Shown piece by piece: positions 7,988 through 13,913 of a stretch of DNA of 21,328 nt. Source of the stretch: Pseudomonadota bacterium (GTDB lineage: Bacteria; Desulfobacterota; Desulfovibrionia; Desulfovibrionales; Desulfovibrionaceae); the NCBI GenBank assembly GCA_023426275.1, contig JAFABC010000014.1, positions 1-21,328 on the forward strand, written 5' to 3'. Each line of letters starts with the position of its first letter. The first letter of the stretch is position 1. The position numbers and the translations under genes were made by a program. Below the pieces are notes generated by a model. The model made no database searches. It saw only the letters and a list, made by a program, of their open reading frames with translations, and was not told the origin of the DNA.

Positions 7988-8734
7988 TCACCGCGGCATC
8001 AGCGCGAACACACCCCAGCCCAGGTATTCCCGTGTGTAGGTGGCGTAGCGCCCGGGCTCCGAGGTCAGTTGGGCCCGAACCTCCTGCGCCAACTCGTCGT
8101 CGGGATTGGCTGCAAGCCAGCGGCGCATGGTGAGCCATTTGGCCGCCTCGTATCTGTCCCAGCCGTCCTGGTCGGCCAGAACCATTTCAACGACGTCGCA
8201 GCCAGCGTGGTCGAAAGACGCGAGAAGTTCCGGAAGCATGAGAAAGTCGGAGATTGCGCCCGCAAGACACCCTTTGGCGACATCCTCCGTCGGCGGCAAC
8301 TGCCGCCAGTAGGGCTCGCCGATGAGGATGATCCCTCCGGTACGCAGGCTCCGCCCCAGAAGCTCGATCGTGCCGGCGACTCCCCCGCCGATCCAAGTGG
8401 CGCCGACGCAGGCGGCCACACCGGCCTTCTCATCGGAGACATAGCCGGCAGCATCGTCGTGGATGAACGTGACCTGATCGGCGACGCCGAGTTTCACGGC
8501 ACGGTGTTTCGCCTGCTCGGTGAACAGCTGGCTCATGTCGACGCCGGTGCCGATGACGCCGTAATCGCGTGCCCAGGTGCACAGCATCTCCCCCGATCCG
8601 CTGCCGAGGTCGAGCACGCGGGTTCCCGATTCCAGACGCAACGCCGCGCCGAGAGTGGCAAGCTTTTCGGATGTGAACGGATTGTGGATGCGGTGCGCAC
8701 TCTCAGTGATGTTGAATATCCGTGGGATGTCCAC
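7988..8734 (-). CDS. SAM-dependent methyltransferase, YjhP-like
   Basis: The 248 aa protein is a class I SAM methyltransferase. Motif I is VLDLGSGSGEM (40-50), the acidic residue ending strand 2 is in GVDMS (Asp66), and FIHDDAAGY follows. From memory, the N terminus (MDIPRIF, HRIHNPFT) and the internal WDRYEAAKWLTMRRWL closely match E. coli YjhP, a predicted methyltransferase of the KplE2 prophage-like island; its substrate is not known. The start is GTG at 8734, supported by AAGGAGA about nine bases upstream. It stands alone on its strand inside the old island. Recurrence of this family in islands of distant hosts suggests mobile cargo. The methyltransferase call is firm; the specific family match should be confirmed by search. 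Confidence 0.88.
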   Translation of the reverse strand: MDIPRIFNITESAHRIHNPFTSEKLATLGAALRLESGTRVLDLGSGSGEMLCTWARDYGVIGTGVDMSQLFTEQAKHRAVKLGVADQVTFIHDDAAGYVSDEKAGVAACVGATWIGGGVAGTIELLGRSLRTGGIILIGEPYWRQLPPTEDVAKGCLAGAISDFLMLPELLASFDHAGCDVVEMVLADQDGWDRYEAAKWLTMRRWLAANPDDELAQEVRAQLTSEPGRYATYTREYLGWGVFALMPR

Positions 8735-9365
8735 TGTGGAAAATCTCCTTATGGTGTAAATGGATTCGGTCAGGGCCTCCCCCTAACGAGCACCCTAAGC
8801 AATACCCCTATCGCCAAGGCCTTTCAAACGCTTCGGATCAGCGGCCATGTGCCTCGGAGCGCCGACGATCTCTTTCCGTCCGCCTCTCTATGCCGCAATA
8901 CCAAAAGAACCAGGAGGAAGGACGGCCCTGATTTTCCCGAAAGAGGCCGAGCGCGTCAGGCAAGGCCTCAAGCACTTTCAAAAGATTGGCCACGGCCCGA
9001 CCGGTCAGGTCATCCCCTTTCTCGTATATGGTATAACAATCAGTACCATCTTGTTTTATTTACAAATATGGAGAGGTGACGAAAATTTGTTTTTATTTTG
9101 TTTTTTCCTTGAAATATATCATGCACCCTGGCATACATATACTGCCTGTAACCTCACACCTTTAACACAACTCAAGCAGCATCATGAATTTGTTCACTCT
9201 TTCTTTTGCCACCCGCGTGTTTCAGAGCGTTTCGGAGACATTCATGCAAAGGAACCGGCAATCTGTTTCGCATTGCCAGCAGAAGCGCCTCGTCTTCCCT
9301 CCTCACCATGGACGTCGCAATCGGGAACACCGTGAAGCAACATTTTTAACCAAGGAGAATGGGCC
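8735..9365. other. Intergenic stretch with an mqsA scrap and an AT-rich patch
   Basis: It holds the leader of the methyltransferase gene (to about 8760), a degenerate segment to 8911, the mqsA remnant at 8912-9036, and an AT-rich patch at about 9037-9180 that could carry the promoter of the lipoprotein gene. -10-like TATACT occurs near 9145, but no clear -35 pair was found. Confidence 0.4.
8912..9036 (-). pseudogene. C-terminal remnant of an mqsA-type antitoxin gene
   Basis: On the minus strand this segment translates to about 40 residues including YEKGDDLTGRAVANLLKVL and LFRENQGRP. These match the last 40 residues of the intact antitoxin at 10440-10862 (YEKGDALTSRAVTNLLKVL, LRENQDRPSC). DNA similarity runs from the end of the gene back to about position 9030 and then stops. 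The zinc-ribbon part, most of the helix-turn-helix and the toxin gene are missing. Substitutions mostly preserve the reading frame, so this is a diverged relative truncated later rather than a fresh duplicate. Confidence 0.85.
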
Positions 9366-9713
9366 ATGATCCGCCGTATCACCCATTTATCTTGTCTGGC
9401 TTTTTGCCTGGCCATGGCTGTTGGCTGTGCCAAACAGGCACCAGTACAACAGACGTCAAATTTCTATGATCAGTGTCTTTCCTACGTGACTATCGAAGTT
9501 TGCGAGCAGTATCAATCATTATGTCGCAGCTACGCCGATATCTTCAATCAGAAATATGCGACACTGGACCAATGTCTGGTGCAATGCAACCAGACAGCCA
9601 ATGAAAACCAACAACGCTTTGCGCTCAGGGGGTGTGCCTCGGACAATGATATGGCATCAGCCCACTGCGAAGACAATTGTCGGGCCCTCTATCCGCCAGC
9701 TCCGGGCATGTAG
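9366..9713 (+). CDS. Small cysteine-rich lipoprotein of unknown function
   Basis: The 115 aa product starts with a lipoprotein signal: a basic n-region (MIRR), a hydrophobic core and the lipobox AVGC with Cys21 as the lipidation site. The mature part has eight more cysteines at 37, 46, 53, 70, 74, 90, 101 and 105. Two CX3C pairs (70/74 and 101/105) recall disulfide-linked helical hairpins. An even number of cysteines in an exported protein suggests up to four disulfides. The ATG at 9366 follows AAGGAGA (9352-9358). The gene is isolated in the older island, with no neighbour pointing to a role. I do not recognise the family. Confidence 0.82.
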   Translation: MIRRITHLSCLAFCLAMAVGCAKQAPVQQTSNFYDQCLSYVTIEVCEQYQSLCRSYADIFNQKYATLDQCLVQCNQTANENQQRFALRGCASDNDMASAHCEDNCRALYPPAPGM

Positions 9714-10132
9714 GCGGTCTGCAAAATTTCCGCGCCGAGGCGCAACAGACGACAGTCGTCATGCCGCCAAACCGGGGCGTCCGGGCGCATCCGTTTCCTC
9801 CGGCGGCCGGACGCCCTTCCCGATTCATGCCGTTTCCGTTTTGGACGCGACAAAAAATTTATCTCAATGAGATAGTTCTTTTTTTGTTCTTCCTGATTGT
9901 CCGTGGGGGCAGCTTTGGTCAGCCCCGGAGAGCGACTGGCGTTGCCCCTGACAGAGGGCATTGGGGAAGCCCCACGAAAGAACGGGAGCCGGTCTCCTCC
10001 TGACGGCATCCAGCCGGCAGACAACACAGGCGGAGGCGTGGGGGGACGAAAATGCGAACGGTGGGATCAGCGCGGGGCCAGACGTTGGGAAGGCTGGCCC
10101 GAGAGTGATCGATCTCCAGAAAAAAACAATGA
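9714..10132. other. Intergenic stretch before the second att fragment
   Basis: Apart from the inverted repeat at 9775-9816 I see no gene. Short open frames on both strands have no recognisable product. If the old island once had an integrase next to its right border, this is where it would have been, and nothing of it is visible. Confidence 0.4.
9775..9816. repeat. 10-bp perfect inverted repeat downstream of the lipoprotein gene
   Basis: GGGCGTCCGG (9775-9784) and CCGGACGCCC (9807-9816) are separated by 22 bases. It could act as a transcript 3'-end hairpin for the lipoprotein gene. It lacks a T-run, so intrinsic termination is doubtful. Confidence 0.5.
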
Positions 10133-10196
10133 TGGCGGAAGCGTATAGGAGTCGAACCTACCTGCGACCTCGCGATCGCACACTGGATTTGAAGTC
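10133..10196 (-). repeat. tRNA-Sec (selC) 3'-half, attachment-site duplicate
   Basis: On the minus strand the fragment runs from ACTTCAAATCCAG (anticodon loop with UCA, 3' anticodon stem) through a long variable arm (TGCGA and TCGCA pair), a T arm TAGG-TTCGACT-CCTA, an acceptor 3' strand and GCCA. This matches the layout of bacterial selC, including E. coli selC as remembered (GGACTTCAAATCCAG, GGTTCGACTCC, CTTCCGCCA). The 5' partner of the anticodon stem is absent, so recombination probably took place in or next to the anticodon loop. It marks the distal end of an island inserted at the 3' end of selC. Confidence 0.87.
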
Positions 10197-10439
10197 GCAT
10201 TTTCCAGTCAAATATTGCCACAACTTACCAAAAATATCCAAATAAAATAAGATAGATGAACGCTCACGGATTTTCTTAAACATCCACGATTTTCCAGACC
10301 AAGTGGAGCAAAATTGGAGCAACTTTTGTTGGTTCTTCGAGGCGCAATGTGCGGTTGCCCCGGCCTTGGAGAGAATGATTATCCAGCCTCGGGGTGAACT
10401 CGGGGTCGGATGACCAGTTCACCCCGGGGCTGTGCGGTC
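10197..10439. other. Left-end flank of the right island with arm-type repeats
   Basis: No gene is seen. Two TGGAGCAA units lie at 10304-10311 and 10315-10322, 11 bases apart, the same spacing as two of the units upstream of the integrase. Blocks shared with 7693-7830 keep identical offsets from the tRNA fragment. An imperfect hairpin with arms around GGGGTGAA and TTCACCCC (about 10392-10429) could end the mqsRA transcript. Confidence 0.55.
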
Positions 10440-10862
10440 TCAGCAGGAAGGACGGTCCTGATTTTCCCGAAGGATGGTTAACGCGTCAGGCACGGCGTCG
10501 AGCACCTTCAACAGATTGGTCACGGCCCGGCTGGTCAGGGCATCCCCTTTCTCGTACTTGGTAAACGCTTTCGGTCCGCCGCCGATGAGGTCCCCAGCCG
10601 CCGCCTGAGTCAGCCCGAGTTTTTTTCGGATACGTTTTATCTGAGGCCCATCCAACAGCCCCTCGCACTTTGCCCTCATGGCGTTCAGGGCACGGTCGGA
10701 GATCTTCATGTCCGCACGGGTATAGAGACCTTCCCCGCATTTCGGGCAATACCATCCGGGCATGGCAACAGTCATCGTCTGCCCCTTGTAGGAAAATTCC
10801 ACCGGCCTCACGTCACGAACCATTTCGGTTCCGTCCTCGTGGCACATGGGATTTGTTTCCAT
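10440..10862 (-). CDS. mqsA: MqsA-family antitoxin
   Basis: The 140 aa protein is the antitoxin and repressor of the MqsRA type II toxin-antitoxin pair. It has an N-terminal zinc-ribbon-like part (about 1-60, with WYCPKCGEG) and a C-terminal HTH_XRE domain: KLGLTQAAAGDLIGGG, then AFTKYEKG and LLKVLDAVPD, closely following E. coli MqsA. Oddly, the first metal-binding pair is reduced to one cysteine (Cys7 in MCHEDG, where E. coli has C-x2-C). Zinc binding may therefore be altered. The ATG at 10862 is preferred over one ten codons upstream because AAGGAGA lies at the right distance. That ribosome site is formed by the last codons of mqsR. The order toxin then antitoxin is the usual one for mqsRA. 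Confidence 0.93.
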   Translation of the reverse strand: METNPMCHEDGTEMVRDVRPVEFSYKGQTMTVAMPGWYCPKCGEGLYTRADMKISDRALNAMRAKCEGLLDGPQIKRIRKKLGLTQAAAGDLIGGGPKAFTKYEKGDALTSRAVTNLLKVLDAVPDALTILRENQDRPSC

Positions 10863-10863
10863 G

Positions 10864-11166
10864 CTATTTCTCCTTGAAAGAGAGCAGATCAAAGGCCGAA
10901 ATCCTTCCAGCCATAAATTTCACGTACAAAATCCCAGCGGATGTCGGCACATGATACACGTCCTGCCAGGCTGCGTTGTCCGCGTAGGCGGTCATGGATT
11001 TGTAAAAGTGCCTGCGGTTCATGCTCTCAATGACCACCATCATGCCATCGTAATCGAAGCCGAGGCGTTGGGCTGCCTGGGCGGCGGTTTTCGTCACGGC
11101 GACTTCGCCCCTTCTCGCCGCATCCTGGAAAGAGCCCAGGTCATACGTCGGCTTTCGTTTTTCCAT
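10864..11166 (-). CDS. mqsR: MqsR-family mRNA interferase toxin
   Basis: The 100 aa protein has a RelE-like fold and cuts mRNA, in E. coli mostly at GCU, arresting growth when antitoxin is lost. It aligns along its whole length with E. coli MqsR (98 aa) from MEKR to SFKEK. The reported catalytic residues are all kept: Lys56 (FYKSMT), Gln68 (WQDVY), Tyr81 and the Lys of the C-terminal SFKEK (Lys98 here). The ATG at 11166 matches the family start, yet there is no Shine-Dalgarno in front of it. It sits one base before the antitoxin start, so translation is coupled. In the island it may act as an addiction module or as abortive-infection-like defence. Confidence 0.95.
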   Translation of the reverse strand: MEKRKPTYDLGSFQDAARRGEVAVTKTAAQAAQRLGFDYDGMMVVIESMNRRHFYKSMTAYADNAAWQDVYHVPTSAGILYVKFMAGRISAFDLLSFKEK

Positions 11167-11172
11167 GAGGGA

Positions 11173-11200
11173 AAGTTACCATAAAGGTACTTTTTGTCAA
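11173..11200 (-). promoter_or_regulatory. Putative mqsRA promoter with overlapping MqsA-like operator
   Basis: On the minus strand a perfect -35 TTGACA (11200-11195) is followed after 16 bases by a weak -10 TAACTT (11178-11173). Between and overlapping them is the palindrome TACC-TTTAT-GGTA (within 11177-11189), which resembles the paired-arm sites bound by MqsA (AACCT and AGGTT arms in E. coli). Binding here would block RNA polymerase, as in autorepressed toxin-antitoxin operons. Transcription would start at about the ATG of mqsR. Confidence 0.6.
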
Positions 11201-11667
11201 GGCCGTATGCTCAGGACCAGGCAGAACTTTTCCGCCTTCCCACTCCCGCTCGCATAAAAGCCGCCCTGGCTATGACGCGTACCGCCCTCCCACCGCAACC
11301 CGAATCCTCCGAGAGTCCCCTCTGACACCAGCGAGGGGGGGGGCCGCGACTTCGAAACGCATCTCTCACCCCGTCTTCTCACTGCCAGGACGGCCTACCG
11401 ATCGAGAAAGTCGGCCAACTATTTGGTATCCATTGAAAAGAAAATTCAACATTTTCCATTTCTAGCTACCAGACTAAAATTACTGATTATTTTATAATGA
11501 CCCAAAATCAATATTATTCCCCCATATCATACGGTGGCACACAAATGAACAAACACACATTATGGCGGCACATAGTAGCACAACTGTTTTTTGCCAGTTT
11601 GACAGGGATTTTCGTTTTATGCTTATGCCTGGGCACTCACAACTTGCATAGACGACAAGGAGTACCC
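11201..11667. other. Divergent intergenic region between mqsR and the AlpA-like gene
   Basis: About 11,201-11,400 is GC-rich with no supported gene. About 11,400-11,660 is AT-rich and probably regulatory. A TATAAT at 11493-11498 lacks a good -35; a perfect TTGACA at 11599-11604 has only a weak -10 (GCTTAT, 11621-11626). An in-frame upstream extension of the AlpA-like gene to 11497 would add a hydrophobic segment, but the ribosome site at 11657 argues against it. Confidence 0.45.
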
Positions 11668-11955
11668 ATGGTCAACAAACGATTTTACAACATCGAGGAA
11701 TTGTCCATCATCCTTGGGAAAAGCATCGCATCCATTCACGGCCATCTCGCACGTAAGCAGTTTGACGCCGTTCCGCCGCCTATAAAGTTAGGCCGCCGTC
11801 TGGCCTGGCAGGTGGAGTCCGTTGACGCATGGATCGACGACAAAGCCGCCCAAGCCGAAATCAGGGCCAAAAACAGCCTTAGCCATGCTCTGCCTTCTAT
11901 CAGGCGGCGTGGCAGGCCAACAAAAGCGGAACAACGGGACCGGGGTGAGAAATGA
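11668..11955 (+). CDS. AlpA-like helix-turn-helix DNA-binding protein
   Basis: The 95 aa protein has a winged MerR/excisionase-like fold. RFYNIEELSIILGKSIASIHGHLAR supplies the helix-turn-helix, followed by the characteristic PPPIKLGRRLAWQVESVDAWIDD, which is the wing and last helix of AlpA/Xis proteins. A basic tail (SIRRRGRPTKAEQRDR) follows. Relatives act as transcription regulators or excisionase activators in prophages and integrative elements. The ATG at 11668 has AAGGAG (11657-11662) five bases before it. Its stop overlaps the start of the next gene in ATGA, so the two are translationally coupled. A role in controlling replication or excision of this element is inferred from the neighbourhood. 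Confidence 0.85.
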   Translation: MVNKRFYNIEELSIILGKSIASIHGHLARKQFDAVPPPIKLGRRLAWQVESVDAWIDDKAAQAEIRAKNSLSHALPSIRRRGRPTKAEQRDRGEK

Positions 11956-13334
11956 GCGGCAGGCCCTCGACCTCCTCGCTACCCCGTCCGCACCAAGAGG
12001 TCCCTCCGGATGATCTTGTAGGCCTCAATCTCAAGGAATGGCCTCGATTCTCGTTTGACGCATGCCCGGGCATCCTGGGTGAGTTCGTGCGACTGGCGAC
12101 GCGCGACAGCGAAGCCGATCCGGCGGCAGTCTGCATCACCGCGTTGGTGCGCTTCGGGGCGGAAGTCTACGGCTACGCGCCCGATCGAGGCCCGCACATC
12201 TATGTAGGCGAGACCATCCACCCACCGCGACTCTTTGCCGTCATCTGCGGCAATTCCAGCAAGGCCCGCAAAGGGACATCCCGACATCCCGTGACAAAGC
12301 TCTTTGGGCGAGAGCACTGCCAGCCCGCCGACCTGAAGGCATGGGGTGTCCCCTTGCCCACCAGGGAAAGCGGAGGCCCACTCTCCACGGGAGAAGGGCT
12401 GGCCCATCATGTGCGTGATGAAAGCGATGAGGAGCGGGAGCGGAGGCAGCGCCAGAACCCTACCGAGCCGCTCCGCGAAAAGGGAGACAAAAGGCTTGTC
12501 ATCATCGACGAGGAGTTTGCCAGCGGCCTTGTTTGCACCAAGCGCGAAGGCAACACGCTTTCCATGGGCATCCGTTGCTTCTGGGACTCCGGAGATTACG
12601 CCCCGCTGACCAAGAACAACCCAGTACTGGTTAGCGGCGCACATATCAGCATCATCACCCACATCACCATGCAGGAGCTCGCCGTGTGCTTGGGCGAAGT
12701 CCAGGCCGTAAACGGTTTCGGCAACCGGTTCCTTTGGATATGCGCCCGGCGCTCGAAACTGGTGGCCCTGCCTTCACGGATGCCGGACGAGGAGCTTGCG
12801 CCCCTGCAACGTGAACTCTGGCGGCGCGTGGGACAAGCGCAGCAACGCGGCGTCATGACCATGGCGACGAAGGCCTTGGAACTCTGGAGACACATCTACC
12901 CAGAGCTCTCCCAGGAGCACACAGGCTTGGCCGGGAGCATTATCAACCGGGCCGAGGCCCAGACCCTTCGCCTTGCTCTCCTCTATGCACTCTTGGATGC
13001 TCAGGGAGAAATCGAGGAACCCCACCTGAATGCGGCCCTTGCCATGTGGCGCTATGCCCAGGACTCGGCCCTGTACATCTTTGGGGATCGGGCGACAGAC
13101 CCGCTTGAGGATAAAATCCTGGAGGCGCTCAAGTCTGGTCCGCTCACAGCCACCGAGTTGAGCACCGCCCTCAACCGGCATGTCCCCCGTGAACGTCTGC
13201 GCCCCCTCCTTCAGCAACTCGAAGCACAACAGCGCATCACCATCACCAAGCTGAAGAACACTGGCCGCCCCCGAGTCATCCTGGCTCTCCGCGAATTAAG
13301 CGAAAAAAGCGAAGACAGAAGAGGTCCCGCATGA
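11952..13334 (+). CDS. DUF3987-type P-loop protein (RepA/YfjI-like), probable element replication protein
   Basis: The 460 aa protein matches the pattern of DUF3987/YfjI proteins of plasmids and prophages, which contain a RepA-like P-loop NTPase core. A variant Walker A, GNSSKARKGTS (100-110), and a Walker B, RLVIIDEEF (181-189), are visible, followed by a conserved VSGAHISIITHIT strand-turn (227-239). A C-terminal winged-helix region (about 395-445, GPLTATELSTALNRHVPRER) could bind DNA. Family members are thought to load or act as helicases for element replication, but this is not established for this one. It overlaps the AlpA-like gene by four bases and is followed by the iteron cluster and mobilization genes. 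Residues near the end (ELSEKSE) are encoded by the left half of those iterons. Confidence 0.8.
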   Translation: MSGRPSTSSLPRPHQEVPPDDLVGLNLKEWPRFSFDACPGILGEFVRLATRDSEADPAAVCITALVRFGAEVYGYAPDRGPHIYVGETIHPPRLFAVICGNSSKARKGTSRHPVTKLFGREHCQPADLKAWGVPLPTRESGGPLSTGEGLAHHVRDESDEERERRQRQNPTEPLREKGDKRLVIIDEEFASGLVCTKREGNTLSMGIRCFWDSGDYAPLTKNNPVLVSGAHISIITHITMQELAVCLGEVQAVNGFGNRFLWICARRSKLVALPSRMPDEELAPLQRELWRRVGQAQQRGVMTMATKALELWRHIYPELSQEHTGLAGSIINRAEAQTLRLALLYALLDAQGEIEEPHLNAALAMWRYAQDSALYIFGDRATDPLEDKILEALKSGPLTATELSTALNRHVPRERLRPLLQQLEAQQRITITKLKNTGRPRVILALRELSEKSEDRRGPA

Positions 13335-13364
13335 ACCTTATTTCGCAATTTTCGCTTTTTTCGC
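13291..13364. repeat. 9-base-phased GCGAA/TTCGC iterons with a 14-bp perfect inverted repeat
   Basis: Three GCGAA units start at 13291, 13300 and 13309, and three TTCGC units start at 13342, 13351 and 13360, all exactly nine bases apart within each half. The inner 14 bases at 13300-13313 are the perfect inverse of 13351-13364. The left half is in the last codons of the DUF3987 gene; the right half follows its stop codon. Such clustered short repeats are typical of protein-binding sites at replication or transfer origins, or of a terminator-like hairpin with a 37-base loop. Confidence 0.75.
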
Positions 13365-13529
13365 CATCGGCGTGTTGCTCCGGAGAGCCTGCGCACATCG
13401 GCGGTAGGGCGCAGAGCCAGCCTACCCGTTGTGGGCACGCGCTGACGCGGTGCACCCTGCCGGGGCTGGCGAGGGCGTGCCGCCCTCCGAACCCTGCCAG
13501 AGACAAAAGACCGAAAGGCAGTTGACTCC
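13365..13529. other. Candidate origin-of-transfer region upstream of mobC
   Basis: This GC-rich noncoding stretch contains several inverted repeats: GGTAGG/CCTACC (13403-13408 and 13421-13426) and GGCACGC/GCGTGCC (13434-13440 and 13475-13481). A GCTGG, as in the ColE1-family nick region, occurs near 13465. In ColE1-type systems oriT lies next to the mob genes, so this is the expected place. No nick site can be assigned with certainty. Confidence 0.4.
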
Positions 13530-13913
13530 ATGAGGAATAATACCGAGAGCCGCACGGCCTGGATCAAGCTTCGGGTCACCCCGGCGGAGAAGGAAACGAT
13601 CATGGACAAGGCGCAAGCCCAAGGTCAGACCGTGACGGATTTCATCCGCCAACGCGCCCTGGACTATCGCCTGCGCAAAACGCCCTTGGAGAAGGAGCAC
13701 ATTCGCCAAGTCGCCCGAGTGGGAGCAAACCTGAATCAGCTGGCCAGGTGGGCCAACACGTACAAACGCCGCGCGGAGGCCATACGCGTATTGGCAGCCC
13801 TTTTAAGCTTCGAGAGGACGCTCAAGCGAGACGCTGACCCTGGAGAGGGTGACCGACAAGAGCCATTTCCCTCTATGGAGTCAACAAGCTCCAGGGAGAC
13901 GCCATGTATATGA
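13530..13913 (+). CDS. MobC/MbeC-like relaxosome accessory protein
   Basis: The 127 aa protein has an N-terminal ribbon-helix-helix-like region (WIKLRVTPAEKETIMDKAQ then TVTDFIRQRAL) and the mobilization-family segment VARVGANLNQLARWAN (about 68-83), the signature of MobC-type proteins. These help the relaxase load on oriT and melt the nick region. The start at 13530 follows GAAAGG (13513-13518). Its 3' end overlaps the relaxase start by ten bases. Together with mobA and the nested mobB and mobD it repeats the gene order of ColE1 mbeCABD. Confidence 0.88.
   Translation: MRNNTESRTAWIKLRVTPAEKETIMDKAQAQGQTVTDFIRQRALDYRLRKTPLEKEHIRQVARVGANLNQLARWANTYKRRAEAIRVLAALLSFERTLKRDADPGEGDRQEPFPSMESTSSRETPCI

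Larger units (their letters stand above)
7629..10132. mobile_element. Decayed selC-associated island (left, older)
   Basis: The segment is bounded by two partial tRNA-Sec 3' halves (7629-7692 and 10133-10196) in the same orientation. Its left end is collinear with the left end of the right-hand island for about 140 bases beyond the tRNA fragment, with no spacing change between shared blocks. It also contains a C-terminal remnant of mqsA, which is intact in the right-hand island. No integrase remains. Cargo is a YjhP-like methyltransferase and a cysteine-rich lipoprotein. The reading as a separate degenerate integration is inference. Confidence 0.6.

Noticed and set aside
7772..9079. 435-codon plus-strand open frame across the old island
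   Set aside because: It runs antisense through the methyltransferase and the mqsA remnant and has no recognisable domain.
9184..9369. 61-codon frame just upstream of the lipoprotein
   Set aside because: It overlaps the lipoprotein start by ATGA but has no good ribosome site, odd composition and no known relatives.
10133..10196. A functional tRNA gene
   Set aside because: Only the 3' half is present. The 5' acceptor strand, D arm and 5' anticodon-stem strand are missing.
11497..11667. Membrane-anchored N-terminal extension of the AlpA-like protein
   Set aside because: The frame is open, but a strong AAGGAG site five bases before the ATG at 11668 and the family start favour the short form.
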